From an uncultured Eubacteriales bacterium (GTDB lineage Bacteria; Bacillota; Clostridia; Oscillospirales; Acutalibacteraceae), in the NCBI GenBank assembly GCA_934489895.1, contig CAKSST010000021.1, positions 1 through 33,105 of the forward strand: a stretch of DNA of 33,105 nucleotides. Reading direction: 5' to 3'. Positions 31,570-33,105 of this stretch are shown piece by piece. Position 1 is the first letter of the stretch. The number at the start of each line of letters is the position of its first letter. The position numbers and the translations under genes are program-made. The notes under the pieces are model-generated. The model was not told the DNA's origin. It ran no database searches and saw only the letters and a program-made list of their open reading frames with translations.

Positions 31570-31640
31570 TTGGGGGCTGTGCCCCCAAAGAGTCAGCCGA
31601 TTTCGGCTGTGATTGGGACTTTTGTGGCACACAAAGTCCC
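31570..31640. other. candidate origin of transfer (hairpin cluster)
   Basis: There are three inverted repeats in 70 bp: TTGGGGGC-tgt-GCCCCCAA (31570-31588), CAGCCGA-tt-TCGGCTG (31594-31609) and GGGACTTTTGTG-gca-CACAAAGTCCC (31615-31640, one bulge). They lie just upstream of mobC, the usual place for oriT. The nick site is not identified. The rest of the 31548-31837 gap has no convincing gene. Confidence 0.5.
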
Positions 31641-31837
31641 TGCTTGCTATACAGTGAGACGCACCCCGCAGGGCATAAAGGAAAGCGGCTGTCAGATACA
31701 AAGATTTCAGCGTATTTCCGCGCTGTTCAATACCGAAAGCCGCTTCTTGTCCCTTAGGGCACTTCTTGTTTCTGCGCCAAAGTGGCTCTGATTCTGCTGC
31801 AAATACTGCGATTTGAGCCACATATTTGCGTTTTGGC

Positions 31838-32152
31838 TCAGCCGAACATTTCAAGGTCATCCAGCACGCTCTTTTCATTTTCGGCTTGCTGTTCCTCGGT
31901 CAGCTCCGTCTGTACCGGTTCAAAGACAGGAGGTACCGCAGCAAACGACACCTCCTGCAATTCCTCCCGTATGACTTGCCGAATATCATCCAGCAATAAC
32001 CCGTTTGTGGTTGACTGCCGCTGTATTTCGTTTAAGATCGCCGTTACCATAAAAGCGTTGCGGGATTTATCCAGCGACTGTAAATACTGTGCGGCGTTCG
32101 CCTCTTTTGGCTTGCCCAAATCAAACCGCACATTGATCCGATACTTGCTCAT
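31838..32152 (-). CDS. ParR-like centromere-binding protein
   Basis: The 104-aa protein has a basic beta-strand/helix start (SKYRINVRFDLGKPKEANAA) typical of RHH-type DNA binders, a helical middle (LQSLDKSRNAFMVTAILNEI) and an acidic tail ending LDDLEMFG. The ATG overlaps the ParM stop as ATGA, exactly the parM-parR arrangement of type II partition operons. ParR couples the centromere to the ParM filament through its C-terminal end. The family assignment leans on context. Confidence 0.72.
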   Translation of the reverse strand: MSKYRINVRFDLGKPKEANAAQYLQSLDKSRNAFMVTAILNEIQRQSTTNGLLLDDIRQVIREELQEVSFAAVPPVFEPVQTELTEEQQAENEKSVLDDLEMFG

Positions 32153-33075
32153 CCCTTCATCCCAGCCTTCATTTGCACCTCTGCCAGATATTCATATCCC
32201 TTTGCAGCGGCACAGATGTCCTCAACGAATTTCACCCGGTCGGTGCTGAACTTATAAAAGTTCTTCACAAGGCACCCACCTCCGCCTGTCACATACAAGG
32301 TCATTGTATTCTCATCATAGCCGTGCTCGCGCAGCCTGCGGAATATATCCCGCACATACTCGGCAGCAACGCCCTTGATGATTTTCAGGTCGGCAGGCGC
32401 AATATTTGCCGTGCCGGTGATCAGCACCTCGTCGATGATGGCGTCGTTGATCTCCCGCCGTGTTTTCTGCATAAACGCCTCACGGACAGCAAGGGTACAC
32501 TGATAAGTCCCGAATTTCTCGGTGAACATTTTGCCCTGCTGTGGCTTGCCGTTGATCATATACAGTGTGTTCATCGTGCCGTTGCCGATGTCGGCAATCA
32601 GGTTGACGCCTTTCAGTGTGGTGGCAAAGCTCGCAATAGCGGCGTACCCCTGCGGATAGATACGCACATCGTCAATATGGAGGTGGTAGTTCATCTTTTT
32701 ATAGGTGAACTCCACCTCGGCGTGTTTCATCAGATACGCCCTAAACTCCGCCTTTTGCCCGCTTGTCCAAGTCAGCGGCAGACCGGCAGCAATCACAATG
32801 TGCGCCTCGGTAAGATTTTCGGCTTTCAGCTCTTTGGCGATTGCCGCAAGGGTCAGCACATAATAATCCTCGTCCTTGATCTTGTCCGGCGCAAACTCCT
32901 TGTGTCCCTCGCCGATGAGATAATACCTGCCGCCATAAACCAGCATATCAGCTGTAAACAGCGGTTCGTGTTCATAGGCAGTAATGCCTGTCGGAAAACA
33001 GTAATTAGCCGTTTTCATATTTCCGTAGCCGTGGTCGATGCCGATGATTTTTGTGTTGTGGATTGTTTTCATCAT
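32149..33075 (-). CDS. ParM/StbA-like actin-type partition ATPase
   Basis: This 308-aa actin-like protein polymerises with ATP to push DNA copies apart. Actin-fold motifs: phosphate-1 IIGIDHGYGNMKTAN (8-20), phosphate-2 LIADIGNGTMNTLYM (about 160-175) and adenosine VTGGGGCLVKN (about 260-270). It is complete: ATG 33075 has AGGAAAGGA just upstream and within the window. Finding a plasmid-type segregation motor on an integrated element suggests that the excised circle replicates or must be kept. Confidence 0.9.
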   Translation of the reverse strand: MMKTIHNTKIIGIDHGYGNMKTANYCFPTGITAYEHEPLFTADMLVYGGRYYLIGEGHKEFAPDKIKDEDYYVLTLAAIAKELKAENLTEAHIVIAAGLPLTWTSGQKAEFRAYLMKHAEVEFTYKKMNYHLHIDDVRIYPQGYAAIASFATTLKGVNLIADIGNGTMNTLYMINGKPQQGKMFTEKFGTYQCTLAVREAFMQKTRREINDAIIDEVLITGTANIAPADLKIIKGVAAEYVRDIFRRLREHGYDENTMTLYVTGGGGCLVKNFYKFSTDRVKFVEDICAAAKGYEYLAEVQMKAGMKG

Positions 33076-33105
33076 AAGTCCTTTCCTGCGCATAGCGCAT
33101 TTCAA

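Larger units (their letters stand above)
27013..33105. mobile_element. integrated mobilizable element, left part (continues past the right edge)
   Basis: Everything right of the tRNA-Pro terminator is a transfer cassette read on the minus strand: ParM-like, ParR-like, candidate oriT, MobC, relaxase, ParB, TnpW-like and serine recombinase. No T4SS or coupling protein is in the window, so it is mobilizable at least, and could be a full conjugative element if those genes lie further right. The left end must lie between the tRNA terminator (27020) and the recombinase stop (27074). No attachment repeat can be seen without the right end. Confidence 0.85.

Noticed and set aside
31495..31878. 127-codon minus-strand frame between parR and mobC
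   Set aside because: It overlaps mobC and the hairpin cluster and has no convincing ribosome site or domain. The region is better read as a transfer origin.

Overview
The window looks like the chromosome of an anaerobic Clostridia-type Gram-positive, probably of the Oscillospiraceae/Ruminococcaceae kind. The evidence is low-to-moderate GC in the core genes, strong AGGAGG ribosome sites, consensus sigma-A promoters, a desulfoferrodoxin, an IscU-type scaffold, RicT and HolB side by side, and a PduL phosphotransacylase. Species cannot be fixed from the sequence.

Layout. (1) Positions 1-380 hold 2.4 copies of a 160-bp tandem repeat built from small hairpins, followed by a promoter and proB-proA (proline synthesis). 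(2) Positions 2503-4314 carry apbE, divergent from a NusG-II-domain protein and a Gx-transporter protein, which resembles part of a flavin-based extracytosolic electron-transfer locus. (3) A 59-aa membrane peptide gene converges on glyQS, and an orphan 86-aa gene with its own promoter and terminator follows. (4) Positions 6719-9745 form a scar: a zinc-ribbon gene fragment, an IS21 istA remnant, a GC-rich gene for a cell-wall-anchored beta-helix protein, and a dead IS3 transposase fragment. (5) A long minus-strand operon follows: pduL, hemW, a histidine phosphatase, gltX, glnS and nif3. (6) Further minus-strand genes are trpS, holB, ricT and a ferredoxin. (7) A plus-strand cluster encodes a divergent LytR-CpsA-Psr-like protein, a transglutaminase lipoprotein and a sugar-kinase-like phosphotransferase. 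It converges on iscS, iscU and queT, with a candidate preQ1-I riboswitch just before queT. (8) An XRE regulator with a membrane tail, desulfoferrodoxin, an unusual multi-hairpin element and an EamA transporter come next. (9) tRNA-Pro(CGG) is followed by the left part of an integrated mobilizable element that runs off the right edge: serine recombinase, TnpW-like protein, ParB, MOB-P relaxase, MobC, a candidate oriT, and a ParR/ParM pair.

How the genes fit together. Most of the window is housekeeping: four aminoacyl-tRNA synthetases, Fe-S assembly, proline synthesis, and clamp-loader and RNA-processing factors. Accessory DNA is limited to the 6.7-9.7 kb scar and to everything right of about 27.01 kb. 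The least explained items are the hairpin-mosaic repeat at the left edge, the branched element at 25.7 kb, the small peptide gene whose ribosome site lies in a hairpin, and the LCP-like/transglutaminase/kinase cluster. No wholly new defence or catalytic system is visible.
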